DNA of 64,000 nt from Mycolicibacterium hippocampi (GTDB lineage: Bacteria > Actinomycetota > Actinomycetes > Mycobacteriales > Mycobacteriaceae): positions 2,046,001 to 2,110,000 of the forward strand of contig NZ_BLLB01000002.1 in the NCBI RefSeq assembly GCF_010723735.1. Direction: 5' to 3'. This document shows, piece after piece, positions 17,624 through 25,875 of the stretch. Made by a program: the position numbers and the translations under genes. Below the pieces are notes generated by a model. It did not search any database. It was not told the DNA's origin and was given only the letters and a program-made list of their open reading frames with translations. Position 1 is the first letter of the stretch, and every line of letters starts with the position of its first letter.

Positions 17624-18175
17624 GTGGACTCCTTCGAGGCCGATCGTGAGTTCGACGGTTGCGATTTCCGCGACGACGACCTCAGCCGGCTCAAGACCGA
17701 GCGGGTGATATTCACCGGGTGCAACTTCTCCGGTGTCGACCTGTCCGACTCCGAGCATGTCGGCTCCGCGTTCCGCAACTGCACGTTTCGCCGAACTTCG
17801 CTGTGGCACAGCACGTTCCGCCACTGCAGCTTCCTGGGGTCGACGTTCACCGAGTGCCGGATGCGGCCGGTGACGATGGTCGAGGTGGATTTCACGCTGG
17901 CCGTTCTCGGCGGCGCCGACCTGCGCAAGGTCGACCTGTCCGATTGCAGGCTGCGTGAGGCCAGCCTGGTGGGCACCGACCTGCGCGAGGCGGTGTTGCG
18001 GCGCGCCGACCTCAGCGGCGTGCGGGCACAGGACGCGCGCCTCGAGGGTGCCGATCTGCGGGGCGCCCGTACCGATCCGACGTTCTGGACCACCGCGAAA
18101 CTGCGGGGCGCCAAGGTCGACATCGAGCAGGGGCTGGCCTACGCGGCGGCGCACGGACTCGACATCGGCGGGTGA
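17624..18175 (+). CDS. mfpA: Pentapeptide-repeat gyrase-binding protein MfpA
   Basis: The 183-residue protein is almost entirely pentapeptide repeats of the A(D/N)LxX type, such as CDFRD, CNFSG, VDLSD, ADLRK, VDLSD, TDLRE, ADLSG and ADLRG. This sequence folds as a right-handed quadrilateral helix that mimics B-form DNA. M. tuberculosis MfpA (Rv3361c) has the same length, binds DNA gyrase and lowers fluoroquinolone sensitivity. The central part (MRPVTMVEVDFTLAVLGG) is the usual break in the coil. The start is GTG at 17624. It is the last gene of the conservon. Confidence 0.97.
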   Translation: MDSFEADREFDGCDFRDDDLSRLKTERVIFTGCNFSGVDLSDSEHVGSAFRNCTFRRTSLWHSTFRHCSFLGSTFTECRMRPVTMVEVDFTLAVLGGADLRKVDLSDCRLREASLVGTDLREAVLRRADLSGVRAQDARLEGADLRGARTDPTFWTTAKLRGAKVDIEQGLAYAAAHGLDIGG

Positions 18176-18229
18176 GTCGGGCGAGTCCGGGACCGTTTCG
18201 GCTCGTGCTGGGCGGGAAACACTTCGCGC

Positions 18230-19804
18230 ATGAGCCGCGTTCGCAGCGTTGTCGCAGCCGTCGGATCGGCCGCGGCAGCAGTCGTGGCCCGCGACCTCTT
18301 CCAGCGCAAGCACGCGTTGCTGCGCAACTATCCTCTCCTCGGGCGCGCCCGGTACCTGCTGGAATCCGTCGGCCCGGAGCTGCGGCAGTACATCGTCGCC
18401 GCCAACGACGAGGAGCGGCCGTTCACCCGTGACCAGCGCCGGTGGGTCTACGCCTCGGCGAAGAGCGAGAACAACTACTTCGGGTTCGGCACCGACAACG
18501 ATCTGGAGTACACGGCCGGCTATCCGGTGATCAAGCACCGCACCTTCAGCCGCGCAGCACCCGCCACCGGGCCGCAGGCCACCCGCGCGGTCGAGCTGCC
18601 GTGCGCAAAGGTGGTCGGTGCCGCGCGCGGCCGCCGGCAGGCGTTTCGGCCGAGATCGGTGGTCAACATCTCGGCGATGAGTTTCGGCTCGCTGTCGGCC
18701 AACGCCGTCGAGGCTCTCAACCGCGGCGCCGCGATCGCCGGCTGCCTGCACAACACCGGGGAAGGTGGGCTGTCCCGCTACCACCGCCACGGCGGGGAAC
18801 TCATTTTCCAGATCGGAACCGCCTATTTCGGCTGCCGCGACGCCGAGGGCCGCTTCAGCATCGACAAGCTCAAGGACGTGGTGGCCGGTGCGCCCGTGCG
18901 GGCCCTGGAGATCAAACTCAGCCAGGGGGCCAAGCCGAGTCTGGGCGGGTTGTTGCCCGCGACCAAGGTGTCCGCCGAGATCGCTGCCGCCCGCGGCATC
19001 CCGGAGGGGCGCGACTGCGCCAGCCCGTCGCGGCACGCCGAGTTCGACGACACCGACAGCCTGCTCGACTGGGTCGAACTGCTCGCCGCCGAGACCGGGC
19101 TACCGGTGGGGATCAAGTCGGCAGTCGGGGATCTCGAGTTCTGGCACGAGCTCACCGACCTGATGTGCAGAACGGACCGCGGGGTCGACTTCGTGACCAT
19201 CGACGGCGGCGAAGGCGGCACCGGCGCGGCGCCGCTGATCTTCACCGATACCGTGTCGCTGCCGTTTCAGCTCGGCTTCGCCAGGGTGTATCAGATCTTC
19301 GCCGAACGCGGTCTGCAGGAGCGGGTCGCCTTCATCGGCGGCGGCAAGCTCGGCCTGCCCGACAACGCCGTGGTCGCCTTCGCGCTGGGCTGCGACATGG
19401 TCAGCGTGGCGCGCGAACCGATGCTGGCGATCGGATGTATCCAGGCTCAGAAGTGCCACACCGACACCTGTCCCACCGGGGTCGCCACCCAGAACGCCTG
19501 GCTGGCCCGCGGCCTGGTGCCCGAAGAGAAGGCGGTCCGGACCGCGAACTACATCAAGACGATGCGCCGCGACCTGGTCAAGGTGGCCGAGGCGTGCGGA
19601 GTGGAACATCCCGGCCTGATCAGTACCGACGCCGTGGACATCCTCGACGGCCGCACCGGCTCCACACCACTGCATGAGGTCTACGGGTACAAGCCGGGAA
19701 TGGGGCTGCCGTCCGCGGCGGACTGCGACGAGATCGTCCGCCTGATGGCTGTGCGGGAACCGCACGGCGGTACGGCACCGCCATCCCCGTCCGCCGTCAG
19801 CTGA
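18230..19804 (+). CDS. FMN-binding glutamate synthase family protein
   Basis: The 524-residue protein corresponds to the synthase (FMN) domain of glutamate synthase without the amidotransferase domain. It has the glutamate-synthase iron-sulfur motif CIQAQKCHTDTCPTGVATQ and the TIM-barrel motifs NISAMSFGSLS and TIDGGEGGTGAAP. A short hydrophobic N-terminal segment (VVAAVGSAAAAVVA) may anchor it to the membrane. Without a glutaminase domain it may use ammonia or act on a different substrate; the role of these stand-alone proteins is not established. It is followed by the nsrR promoter region. Confidence 0.9.
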   Translation: MSRVRSVVAAVGSAAAAVVARDLFQRKHALLRNYPLLGRARYLLESVGPELRQYIVAANDEERPFTRDQRRWVYASAKSENNYFGFGTDNDLEYTAGYPVIKHRTFSRAAPATGPQATRAVELPCAKVVGAARGRRQAFRPRSVVNISAMSFGSLSANAVEALNRGAAIAGCLHNTGEGGLSRYHRHGGELIFQIGTAYFGCRDAEGRFSIDKLKDVVAGAPVRALEIKLSQGAKPSLGGLLPATKVSAEIAAARGIPEGRDCASPSRHAEFDDTDSLLDWVELLAAETGLPVGIKSAVGDLEFWHELTDLMCRTDRGVDFVTIDGGEGGTGAAPLIFTDTVSLPFQLGFARVYQIFAERGLQERVAFIGGGKLGLPDNAVVAFALGCDMVSVAREPMLAIGCIQAQKCHTDTCPTGVATQNAWLARGLVPEEKAVRTANYIKTMRRDLVKVAEACGVEHPGLISTDAVDILDGRTGSTPLHEVYGYKPGMGLPSAADCDEIVRLMAVREPHGGTAPPSPSAVS

Positions 19805-19860
19805 GAGCCTGGTCAAAAAACCGCACGTCACAGGGTGTTTGACGGCACACCGCTAAAAGT

Positions 19861-19875
19861 CGCATCTGTGATGCG
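19861..19875 (+). promoter_or_regulatory. Palindrome, probable NsrR operator
   Basis: CGCATC-TGT-GATGCG is a perfect 6-base inverted repeat 20 bases before the nsrR ATG, within an AT-richer context. The GATGC half-site resembles known NsrR sites. A second, weaker repeat (GGTGT-N8-ACACC) lies at 19834-19851. Position suggests autoregulation of nsrR-hmp; NO binding to the repressor would release it. Confidence 0.65.
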
Positions 19876-19895
19876 CAATTACTAGCGTCAATGTC

Positions 19896-20342
19896 ATGCA
19901 ACTGACCCGGTTCACCGATCTCGGGCTGCGGGCGATGATGCTGCTCGCCGCCGGGGAGGCTGACGGTCAGCGGGTCACCACCGGTTCGATCGCCGCCGGC
20001 GCCAACGCCTCGGAGAACCACATCGCCAAGGCGGTCTCCCGGCTGGCCGACCTCGGCATGGTGCACGCCCGTCGCGGCCGCACCGGGGGTCTCGCCCTCA
20101 CCGAGGAGGGACGGCGGGCGTCTGTCGGGTGGCTGGTCCGTCGCCTCGAAGGCGACCGGGAGGTCATCGAGTGCGGTGGCGAGAACCCGTGCCCGCTGAT
20201 CCCGGCATGCCGGCTGCGGCGCGCGCTCGCCGACGCCAAGGAAGCGTTCTACCGCGAGCTGGACCGCTACACCGTCAGCGATCTGGCCCGGGGAGCGAAC
20301 CTGTCGCTGCTGCCCATGGGCCACGGCCCACCCACCCCCTGA
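19896..20342 (+). CDS. nsrR: Rrf2-family nitric-oxide sensing repressor NsrR
   Basis: The 148-residue protein has an Rrf2 winged helix at residues 1-70 (MQLTRFTDLGLRAMMLLA, ASENHIAKAVSRLADLG). Three cysteines follow at positions 93, 99 and 105 with spacing C-x5-C-x5-C, the pattern that holds the NO-sensitive [4Fe-4S] cluster in NsrR. It would repress the adjacent flavohaemoglobin gene, which starts 35 bases downstream on the same strand. A palindrome lies in its own promoter. This pairing with hmp makes the assignment strong. Confidence 0.93.
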   Translation: MQLTRFTDLGLRAMMLLAAGEADGQRVTTGSIAAGANASENHIAKAVSRLADLGMVHARRGRTGGLALTEEGRRASVGWLVRRLEGDREVIECGGENPCPLIPACRLRRALADAKEAFYRELDRYTVSDLARGANLSLLPMGHGPPTP

Positions 20343-20377
20343 GTTACGGCACGCCCACCACCACCGAAAGGCCCACC

Positions 20378-21598
20378 ATGAACGTCACCGCCGCCCCCGC
20401 CGAACTCGAGCCCGCGCACGCGCAGATCGTGTCCGCGACGCTTCCGCTGATCGGCGCGCACATCGACGAGATCACCACCGACTTCTATCGGCGGATGTTC
20501 GACGCGCACCCGGAACTGCTGCGCAACCTGTTCAACCGCGGCAACCAGGCCCAAGGCGGCCAGCAGCGTGCGCTGGCGGCGTCCATCGCGACCTTCGCCA
20601 CCCATCTGGTCGACCCGGCGCTGCCGCACCCGGCCGAGCTGCTGTCGCGGATCGGCCACAAGCACGCCTCGCTCGGGGTGACCGCAGACCAGTACCCGAT
20701 CGTGCACGAGAACCTGTTCGCCGCGATCGTGGCGGTGCTGGGCGCCGACACCGTCACCGAAGAGGTGGCCGCGGCCTGGGACCGGGTGTTCTGGATCATG
20801 GCCGACACCCTGATCGCTCTCGAGCGTGACCTCTACCGCGCCGCGGGGGTCGACGACGGTGATGTCTACCGCCGGGCCCGGGTGGTCTCGAGGGTCGACG
20901 ACCCGTCGGGCACGGTGCTGCTCACCGTCCGGTCAGACGATGAGCCGTTCTCCGGTTTCTTTCCGGGACAGTATGTTTCGGTCGGGGTGACGCTGCCCGA
21001 CGGCGCCCGCCAGCTGCGCCAGTACAGCCTGGTCAACGCCCCCGGCGACGAGCTGACCTTCGCGGTCAAGCCGGTGCCGGCCGTCGCCGATCAGCCCGCC
21101 GGTGAGGTGTCCGGTTGGATCGCGGCGAACGTGTGTGTCGGCGACCTGCTCGATGTCACCGTGCCGTTCGGCGATCTTCCCGCCCCGACCGGTGATGTGC
21201 CGCTGGTGTTGATCTCGGCGGGCATCGGGATCACCCCGATGGTCGGCATCCTGGAACACCTCGCTGCCGAGGCGCCGGCCACCGCGGTGCGGGTGCTGCA
21301 CGCCGACCGCAGTGACCAGAGCCATCCGCTGCGGGAACGCCAGCACGAACTGGTCACCCAGTTGCCCAACGCCGACCTGGACGTCTGGTACGAGGACGGA
21401 ATGACGGCGGGCACCGCCGGCGCGCATCCCGGCCTCTTGTCACTCGACGGTGTCGAACTTCCCGACGACGCCCACTTCTACTTGTGCGGCAACAGCGGTT
21501 TCGTGCAGGCGGTCCGTTCCCAGCTGGTCGATCGCGGGGTGCTGACCGAGCGGGTGCACTGCGAGCTGTTCGCGCCCAACGACTGGCTGCTCGGCTAG
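20378..21598 (+). CDS. hmp: Flavohaemoprotein, nitric oxide dioxygenase
   Basis: The 406-residue protein has a globin domain (residues 5-150) with a B10 tyrosine near residue 37 (TDFYRRMF) and the proximal histidine at about 96 (IGHKHASLG). The reductase part follows with FAD motifs GQYVSVGV and RQYSLVN and the NAD(P)H motif SAGIGITPM. It converts NO and O2 to nitrate. The start is ATG 20378, after a GAAAGG-like ribosome site. Being directly downstream of nsrR, it is probably co-transcribed and derepressed by NO. Its stop overlaps the convergent TetR gene by four bases. Confidence 0.96.
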   Translation: MNVTAAPAELEPAHAQIVSATLPLIGAHIDEITTDFYRRMFDAHPELLRNLFNRGNQAQGGQQRALAASIATFATHLVDPALPHPAELLSRIGHKHASLGVTADQYPIVHENLFAAIVAVLGADTVTEEVAAAWDRVFWIMADTLIALERDLYRAAGVDDGDVYRRARVVSRVDDPSGTVLLTVRSDDEPFSGFFPGQYVSVGVTLPDGARQLRQYSLVNAPGDELTFAVKPVPAVADQPAGEVSGWIAANVCVGDLLDVTVPFGDLPAPTGDVPLVLISAGIGITPMVGILEHLAAEAPATAVRVLHADRSDQSHPLRERQHELVTQLPNADLDVWYEDGMTAGTAGAHPGLLSLDGVELPDDAHFYLCGNSGFVQAVRSQLVDRGVLTERVHCELFAPNDWLLG

Positions 21599-22191
21599 AC
21601 CGCGCAGACTGCGAGCGCCACCATGTCGGCGATCGCGCGGCAGTACTTCGGCGTGACCGGCAGATCGGTGAACAGGGCGACGCTGTGCAGTGGCGAGGTC
21701 AGCAGCTGCAGCGTGATCAACGGGTCCGCGTCGCCGCGCAGCTCGCCGCGGGAGGCGGCTCGCGCGAAGATGTCCTCGATCGTTTTGCGGCGCAACATCC
21801 AGAACTGCACCCTGGTCTCGGAGTCGACGGCCATGGACCTGCAGTCGACGACGAACATCCGGGTGATCCTGCGTCCGACAGGGTCATTGAGCATTGTGCC
21901 GAGGGACAGCGCGAGCGCGGTGAGGTCACCGTGCAGCGAGCCGGTGTCGCGCAGTGCGATCAGCGTTTCGCTGTAGCCGGTCATCGTGTCGATGATGAGT
22001 TGGCGTTCGCTGACCCAGGTCTGGCGGAGGTACTCGGTGGGCAGGTGCGAGCGGTGAGCGACCGCTTCGAAGCTGAAGCGGTCCACGCCCCACTGCTGCA
22101 TCTCTGCAAGCGCACCGTCCAGTGCGGCACTACGCATCGTCGCGTCGTTTTCGGACACGTCGTTTTCGGACACTGACTGTTCCACCGGCAC
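21595..22191 (-). CDS. TetR-family transcriptional regulator
   Basis: The 198-residue protein has a helix-turn-helix region (ALAEMQQWGVDRFSFEAVAHRSHLPTEYLRQTWVSE) and a TetR-like C-terminal ligand domain. The recognition helix is atypical for TetR, with HLPTEYLRQTW where xTLYxHF is usual. The first residues contain a duplicated pentapeptide (VSENDVSENDA) caused by a 15-base tandem repeat. Another ATG downstream of the repeat (MRSAALDGAL) is a possible start. The target is unknown; it is convergent with hmp and sits upstream of the FHA-ABC transporter in the same orientation. Confidence 0.75.
   Translation of the reverse strand: MPVEQSVSENDVSENDATMRSAALDGALAEMQQWGVDRFSFEAVAHRSHLPTEYLRQTWVSERQLIIDTMTGYSETLIALRDTGSLHGDLTALALSLGTMLNDPVGRRITRMFVVDCRSMAVDSETRVQFWMLRRKTIEDIFARAASRGELRGDADPLITLQLLTSPLHSVALFTDLPVTPKYCRAIADMVALAVCAV
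22143..22172 (-). repeat. 15-base tandem duplication in the 5' end of the TetR gene
   Basis: Two exact copies of a 15-base unit (22143-22157 and 22158-22172) sit head to tail. They encode SENDV-type pentapeptides at the regulator's N-terminus. The duplication keeps the frame and probably arose by slippage. Confidence 0.9.
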
Positions 22192-22241
22192 CCCCCGCGC
22201 ATGACCCTACGGAAGATGACGCGGCTTGCCTACCGCTTCTG

Positions 22242-24803
22242 TCAGGCGGGTTTGAGCCGCAGCCGCCAGCGCACGAACCCCAGATAGAAGACGCTGATCG
22301 CCGCCAGCATCGCCATGTCGAACAGCCATGCGCCGGAGGTGTGCTCCCAGTGCCGGTCCTTCGGTGTCAACGGTCCGGGCACCAGCCGGATCAGGTCGAT
22401 CGTGGACGCCGAGGCTGCGAAACCCCACCGCGCCGGTGTGGCCCAAGACATCTGGTCGAGCACCAGCCGGTCGGTCACCGGGATCATGCCGCCGGAGAAC
22501 ACCAGCTGGCTCATGATCGCGACCACCAGCAGCGGCATGATCTGCTCGGACGACTTGGCCAGAGCGGACAGCGCCAGGCCGACCATCGCCGCGGCCACGC
22601 ACGTCGCCGCGATGTCGACGAACAACTCCAGGCTGCGGTCGCCGATCACCGCGCCACTCTCGACCGACCCCGGGCCCCAGCCCTTGCCCGCGATCGCGAT
22701 CGACGTGACGATCGCCGACTGCACGATCGCGAAGGCGGTGAACACCACCACCTTCGCCATCAGGTAAGCGGTCGTGGACAGGCCGACGGCCTGCTCGCGT
22801 TTGAAGATGGCCCGCTCGCCGATCAGTGCGCGGATGGTCAGGGCGGTGCCCATGAAGATCGCGCCCACGTTGAGCATCACCAGGATCTGTCCCGGTTCGT
22901 TGGGCGCTTCACCGCCTTCCATCGCGGTCCTCGGCACGCCGAAGCCGACGTCGCCGGGCACCGACAGCGACAGCACACCCATGATGAACGGCAGCATCAT
23001 CAGGAACGCGAAGTAGCCGCGGTCGGAGATCACCAGCCGGATCTGGCGCCGGGCGATCGTGGACAACTGCCTCGGCACGCTGGTGCGGGTCGGGTTGCCC
23101 AGCTCCGACGGGGTCAGGGCAGCCGGTGGCGGTGGCGGTGGTCCGTGCTGGGCCAGGTAGCGCTGCGCTGCGGCGTCCGGGTCTCCGGCGACGCCGGAGA
23201 AGATGTCGGCCCAGTTGGTGGTCCCCATCGACGCGCCGATCTGGTCGGGCGGGCCGTAGAACGCGGTCTTGCCGCCCGGGGCGAGTAGCAGCACCTGGTC
23301 GCACACGTCGAGGTAGGTCAGGGAGTGGGTGACGACGAGCACCACGCGGCCTGCGTCGGCCAGCTGCCGCAGCATCGTCATCACCTGGCGGTCCAGCGCC
23401 GGGTCCAGACCCGAGGTCGGCTCGTCGAGGATGAGCAGCGACGGGCCGGTCAGCAGTTCCAGCGCCACCGAGGCCCGCTTGCGCTGCCCGCCGGAGAGCT
23501 TGTCGACGCGGGTGTCGAGGTGCTTGGTCATCTCGAGTTCCTCGAGCACCTCGTTGACGACCTGCTCGCGGTCGGTCTTGGTGGTGTCGGGGGGCAGCCG
23601 AAGCTCGGCGGCGTACATCAGCGCCTGCCGGACCGTCAGCTGGCCGTGCACCACGTCGTCCTGGGGCACCATGCCGATCCGGGAGCGCAGCGAGGCGTAC
23701 TCGGCGTGCACGTCGTGGCCTTCGAACGACACCTGGCCGGTGGTCGGGTGGGTGTAGCCGGCGACCAGCCGGGCGAACGTGGACTTTCCGGCGCCCGAGG
23801 GCCCGATCACGGCGGTCAGCGTCCCCGGCCGTGCGGAGATCGAGATGTTCTCCAGCAGTGTCTTGTTGCCCTCGATGGTCCACGTGACGCCGTGCACGTC
23901 CAGGCCGCCGGTGGTGGTGTCGGCGGCGGTCGCGGTGCGACGGACCAGGGTGCCGTCGCGGAACAGCAGGTCGACGTTGCCGATGGTGACCGTGTCGCCT
24001 TCGGTCAGCGTCGCGCTCTCCACCCGGGCGCCGTTGACGAAGGTGCCGTTGATGCTGCGGTTGTCGCGGATCTCGGCGGTCCCGGACGGTCCCGGGATCA
24101 GGGTGGCGTGGTGTCGCGAGGCCAACACGTCGGGGATGACGATGGTGTTGTCGGGCGCGCGGCCGATCTTGATCGAGCCGGGCGGTGCCTCCTGCGGGCG
24201 TCCGGGCCGCAGGATCCGCAGCATGCTGGTCGCGAGGTTGCCGTCGGCGGAGCGCGGGGCTGCCGCCGGGCCCATCACGGTGGCGGACTCCAGCGCCGGC
24301 GAAGACAGTGGCTGCGGCACCGGAGCGGGCCGCGACGGCGGCGCCGGATGCGATGGTCCGGTGGGATATCCGGGCTGCGGGCGCGGGGCGGGGGGCCGGA
24401 TCGTCGGGGCCGGCGGCTGGCCGGGCCAGGCTGTGCCGGAGCGGCCCGCGACGGGGACCGCCGCCGTCGGTGGCGGTGCGCCGACCGAACCCTGATGACG
24501 GCCGACCTCGAAGGTCAGCAGTGGCCCGTCCGGGTTGCCGACATGGATCTGCTGGCCGTCGGCGATGTCGACGGCGGGCAACCGGCGCCCGTTGACGTAC
24601 ATCCCGTTGAGGCTGCCGTTGTCGATGGCGATCCACCGGCCCTGGTCGAACCGCACCACCAGGTGCGCCCTGGAGATCAACGGGTGGGCGATCCGAACGT
24701 CGGCGCGCAGATCCCGGCCCACGACGACGTCACTGCCGGGGGCGAAGGTGCGTGGGGATCCGTCGTACCGAACGGTCAGCGCGGGGGGTGCCGGTCGGCT
24801 CAC
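22242..24803 (-). CDS. FHA-FHA-ABC exporter (Rv1747 type)
   Basis: The 853-residue protein carries two phosphothreonine-binding FHA domains: residues about 9-100 (VVVGRD, SRAHL, NGSLNGMYVNG) and 205-285 (KIGRAPDN, SRHHA, NRSINGTFVNG). A Pro/Ala-rich linker separates them. The ABC ATPase follows with Walker A GPSGAGKST near 334, signature LSGGQRKR near 433 and Walker B LLILDEPTSGLDP near 454. Six membrane spans complete the C-terminus. In M. tuberculosis Rv1747 is phosphorylated by PknF in the linker and has been tied to phosphatidylinositol mannoside export. No kinase gene is adjacent here. The polypeptide is a half transporter and should dimerise. Confidence 0.95.
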   Translation of the reverse strand: MSRPAPPALTVRYDGSPRTFAPGSDVVVGRDLRADVRIAHPLISRAHLVVRFDQGRWIAIDNGSLNGMYVNGRRLPAVDIADGQQIHVGNPDGPLLTFEVGRHQGSVGAPPPTAAVPVAGRSGTAWPGQPPAPTIRPPAPRPQPGYPTGPSHPAPPSRPAPVPQPLSSPALESATVMGPAAAPRSADGNLATSMLRILRPGRPQEAPPGSIKIGRAPDNTIVIPDVLASRHHATLIPGPSGTAEIRDNRSINGTFVNGARVESATLTEGDTVTIGNVDLLFRDGTLVRRTATAADTTTGGLDVHGVTWTIEGNKTLLENISISARPGTLTAVIGPSGAGKSTFARLVAGYTHPTTGQVSFEGHDVHAEYASLRSRIGMVPQDDVVHGQLTVRQALMYAAELRLPPDTTKTDREQVVNEVLEELEMTKHLDTRVDKLSGGQRKRASVALELLTGPSLLILDEPTSGLDPALDRQVMTMLRQLADAGRVVLVVTHSLTYLDVCDQVLLLAPGGKTAFYGPPDQIGASMGTTNWADIFSGVAGDPDAAAQRYLAQHGPPPPPPAALTPSELGNPTRTSVPRQLSTIARRQIRLVISDRGYFAFLMMLPFIMGVLSLSVPGDVGFGVPRTAMEGGEAPNEPGQILVMLNVGAIFMGTALTIRALIGERAIFKREQAVGLSTTAYLMAKVVVFTAFAIVQSAIVTSIAIAGKGWGPGSVESGAVIGDRSLELFVDIAATCVAAAMVGLALSALAKSSEQIMPLLVVAIMSQLVFSGGMIPVTDRLVLDQMSWATPARWGFAASASTIDLIRLVPGPLTPKDRHWEHTSGAWLFDMAMLAAISVFYLGFVRWRLRLKPA

Positions 24804-24857
24804 GGAGCCGCTCCGGCGGCGACATTAGACATCGGGAGCAACTCTATCGGTATCGGC

Positions 24858-25256
24858 TCACCCGGTGAGGTGCCACCTGACGGTGTCTGTGATCTGATGC
24901 AGCGCCGTTATCTGCCCGTTCCGCACGGCGATGACGTGTGCGAAGGCGGCGTCGACGCCTGTGTCGGCCTCGCGCGCCGAGCCCCGGTAGCGGCCGAGCA
25001 CGACGACACGGTCGCCGCCTTCGACGGCCAGGAACTCCACCGGTTCGACGTCGAGGTCGTAGAGGGCGTCGATGCGTCCCCACACGTCGGAGATCATCGC
25101 GACACGCCCATGGTGCGCACCGCCGACGCCGTCGGGCATACCGTCGCTCACCCGGCCCTCGAAATCCTCTGTCAGCAAGTCGAATAGCGCCTGGCCGTCG
25201 TGCTCGGACAGAGCTCTGTAGAAGCGTCGCGCGGTGTGTGTGGCGGTATTCATCAA
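24858..25256 (-). CDS. SnoaL/NTF2-like fold protein
   Basis: The 132-residue protein has the cone-shaped NTF2-like pattern: ATHTARRFYRALSEHDGQALFDLLTEDFEG at the N-terminus and VILGRYRGS-like strands later (VVVLGRYRGSAREADTGVDAAFAHVIAVRNG). Members are small enzymes or ligand-binding proteins; residues here do not allow a choice. It is transcribed divergently from a TetR gene with a palindrome between the two starts, so it is the likely target of that regulator. Confidence 0.82.
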   Translation of the reverse strand: MMNTATHTARRFYRALSEHDGQALFDLLTEDFEGRVSDGMPDGVGGAHHGRVAMISDVWGRIDALYDLDVEPVEFLAVEGGDRVVVLGRYRGSAREADTGVDAAFAHVIAVRNGQITALHQITDTVRWHLTG

Positions 25257-25280
25257 ATCTCCCGAGTGTCGATCACCTAT

Positions 25281-25296
25281 TAGAGACTATCCTCTA
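25281..25296 (+). promoter_or_regulatory. Palindromic operator between divergent NTF2-like and TetR genes
   Basis: TAGAG-ACTATC-CTCTA is a perfect 5-base inverted repeat in an AT-rich patch. A TATTTT -10-like hexamer for the TetR gene begins at 25295. On the other strand a TAGTCT hexamer (25283-25288) lies inside the repeat. One bound dimer could shut off both genes. Confidence 0.65.
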
Positions 25297-25311
25297 TTTT
25301 AGGGTGGAGCA

Positions 25312-25875
25312 ATGCCGCGACCCGCCCGATACACCGTCGACGTACTGCTCGACGCGGCGGCCGAACTCCTTGCCGCCGACGGTCCCGCCGCGGTCACGAT
25401 GTCGGCGGTCGCCCGCGCCACCGGGGCGCCGAGCGGCTCGGTCTACCACCGGTTCCCGACACGGGCGGCGTTGTGCGGCGAGCTGTGGGTGCGCACCGAG
25501 GAACGGTTCCAGGAGGCGTTCGTCGAGGCTTTGGCGAGCGGCGACGATCCGCAACAGCGGTGTGTGGCCGCCGCGCTCAGCGTTGTCGCGTGGTGCCGCG
25601 AACACCCCGTCGAGGCGCAGGTGCTGCTGGCCGGCCCCGACGAACTGGGGTTGCACGAGTGGCCCGAGCCGCTGACCGGTCGACGGAAACGGTTGCAGCG
25701 CAAGCTCCGCAAGGTGCTCAACGAGATCCCCGAGGACCCCGGCCGGGTCAGCGCCGCATTGATCGATGTGCCGTACGCGGTGGTGCGGCGCCACCTGCGG
25801 GCGCGCCAGCCCGTTCCGGCGGGCGCCGACACGATCGTGGCGGACTGCGCCAGGGCACTCATCTCCCCGAACTGA
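25312..25875 (+). CDS. TetR-family transcriptional regulator
   Basis: The 187-residue protein has a clear TetR helix-turn-helix at residues 8-50: YTVDVLLDAAAELLAADG, then VTMSAVARATGAPSGSVYHRFPTRAAL. The C-terminal half is a variable ligand domain with a WCREHPVEAQVLL helix. It is probably autoregulated through the palindrome in front of it and controls the divergent NTF2-like gene. Its last 17 bases overlap the end of the convergent flavin oxidoreductase gene. Confidence 0.9.
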   Translation: MPRPARYTVDVLLDAAAELLAADGPAAVTMSAVARATGAPSGSVYHRFPTRAALCGELWVRTEERFQEAFVEALASGDDPQQRCVAAALSVVAWCREHPVEAQVLLAGPDELGLHEWPEPLTGRRKRLQRKLRKVLNEIPEDPGRVSAALIDVPYAVVRRHLRARQPVPAGADTIVADCARALISPN

